DNA from: Flavobacterium ginsenosidimutans
GTDB taxonomy: Bacteria > Bacteroidota > Bacteroidia > Flavobacteriales > Flavobacteriaceae
Reading direction: 5' to 3'
DNA length: 64,000 nucleotides
NCBI RefSeq assembly: GCF_003254625.1
Contig: NZ_QJRJ01000082.1
Coordinates: 1 to 64,000, forward strand
Part shown: piece by piece, positions 63,915 to 64,000 of the stretch
Layout: every line of letters begins with the position of its first letter
How positions within the stretch are numbered: the stretch's first letter is position 1
Program-made: the position numbers and the translations under genes
Notes under the pieces: model-generated
Databases searched by the model: none
Told to the model about the DNA's origin: nothing
Seen by the model: the letters and a program-made list of their open reading frames with translations, nothing else

Positions 63915-64000
63915 ATGAACAATTTATTTAGAGGATTATTAGCAGGATACGGCGCTAAAAAACTAGGCGGAGGGTGCTTTGGAACTATTATAGTTTTTAT
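63915..64000 (+). CDS. start of a small glycine-rich protein (3' end outside window)
   Basis: ATG at 63915 opens MNNLFRGLLAGYGAKKLGGG, followed by CFGTIIVF at the window edge. The glycine-spaced hydrophobic segment suggests a short membrane protein. Too little is visible for a family. Confidence 0.55.
   Translation, partial: MNNLFRGLLAGYGAKKLGGGCFGTIIVF

Overview
The window reads as chromosomal DNA of a Flavobacterium, probably close to F. johnsoniae. Base composition is low in G+C. Several genes have the Bacteroidetes -7 promoter box TAnnTTTG, in two cases with TTG exactly 19 bases upstream. Type IX secretion (T9SS) features recur: a type B C-terminal domain protein with its own PorP/SprF partner, a type A sorting domain on a pectate lyase, and a PorD-like gene. 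Other family markers are the short, PUA-less ProB, a succinylornithine-type carbamoyltransferase and YtxJ. I saw no rRNA, tRNA, CRISPR array, transposase or prophage.

Layout. 1-5320: end of a giant repeat adhesin, its SprF-like partner and an OmpA/PD40 protein. 5341-11425: a hairpin-overlapping small ORF, ligA, a 5'-nucleotidase split over two genes, and dapA. 11466-18368: a housekeeping run bamD-rpoZ-coaBC-porD-recN-TPR-fabV. 18381-22454: a glycosyltransferase, coaE and an RprX/RprY-like two-component pair. 22455-23066: a 660-base gene-free stretch with a strong promoter, a terminator and repeat debris, read here as a candidate small RNA locus. 23067-27138: an RNA-repair operon with RtcB, a five-zinc-knuckle protein, PrfH and an uncharacterised first gene. 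27342-35760: a mainly minus-strand run (thioesterase, miaA, K+ channel, exonuclease/GIY-YIG fusion, YggS, 3-hydroxyacyl-CoA dehydrogenase, Gfo/Idh oxidoreductase, RDD protein). 35880-42054: pcm, an HTH-Fic gene, smpB and small envelope genes. 42241-44502: an M1 peptidase.

44616-56613 is a full arginine (plus proline) operon: structured leader, GNAT acyltransferase, argG, an inserted lipoprotein gene, argC, argD, proA, proB, argF', argB, an ArgE-like deacylase and argH. Together these make arginine from glutamate through N-acyl (probably N-succinyl) intermediates. The first gene is a good candidate for the missing N-acylglutamate synthase. All seven spacers from argC to argH carry a different inverted repeat. 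56626-64000: pectate lyase, a DUF2157 membrane pair, ytxJ, clpB and the start of a small glycine-rich protein.

The most interesting items are: (1) the RtcB/PrfH operon with two uncharacterised companion proteins; (2) the arginine-operon leader, a 28-codon ORF with two CGG arginine codons lying inside a set of mutually exclusive helices; (3) a promoter-to-terminator orphan transcript at 22739-22977; and (4) three places where a -7 box stands exactly 5 bases before an ATG, suggesting leaderless mRNAs. All assignments come from reading the sequence and family knowledge; no database search was run.
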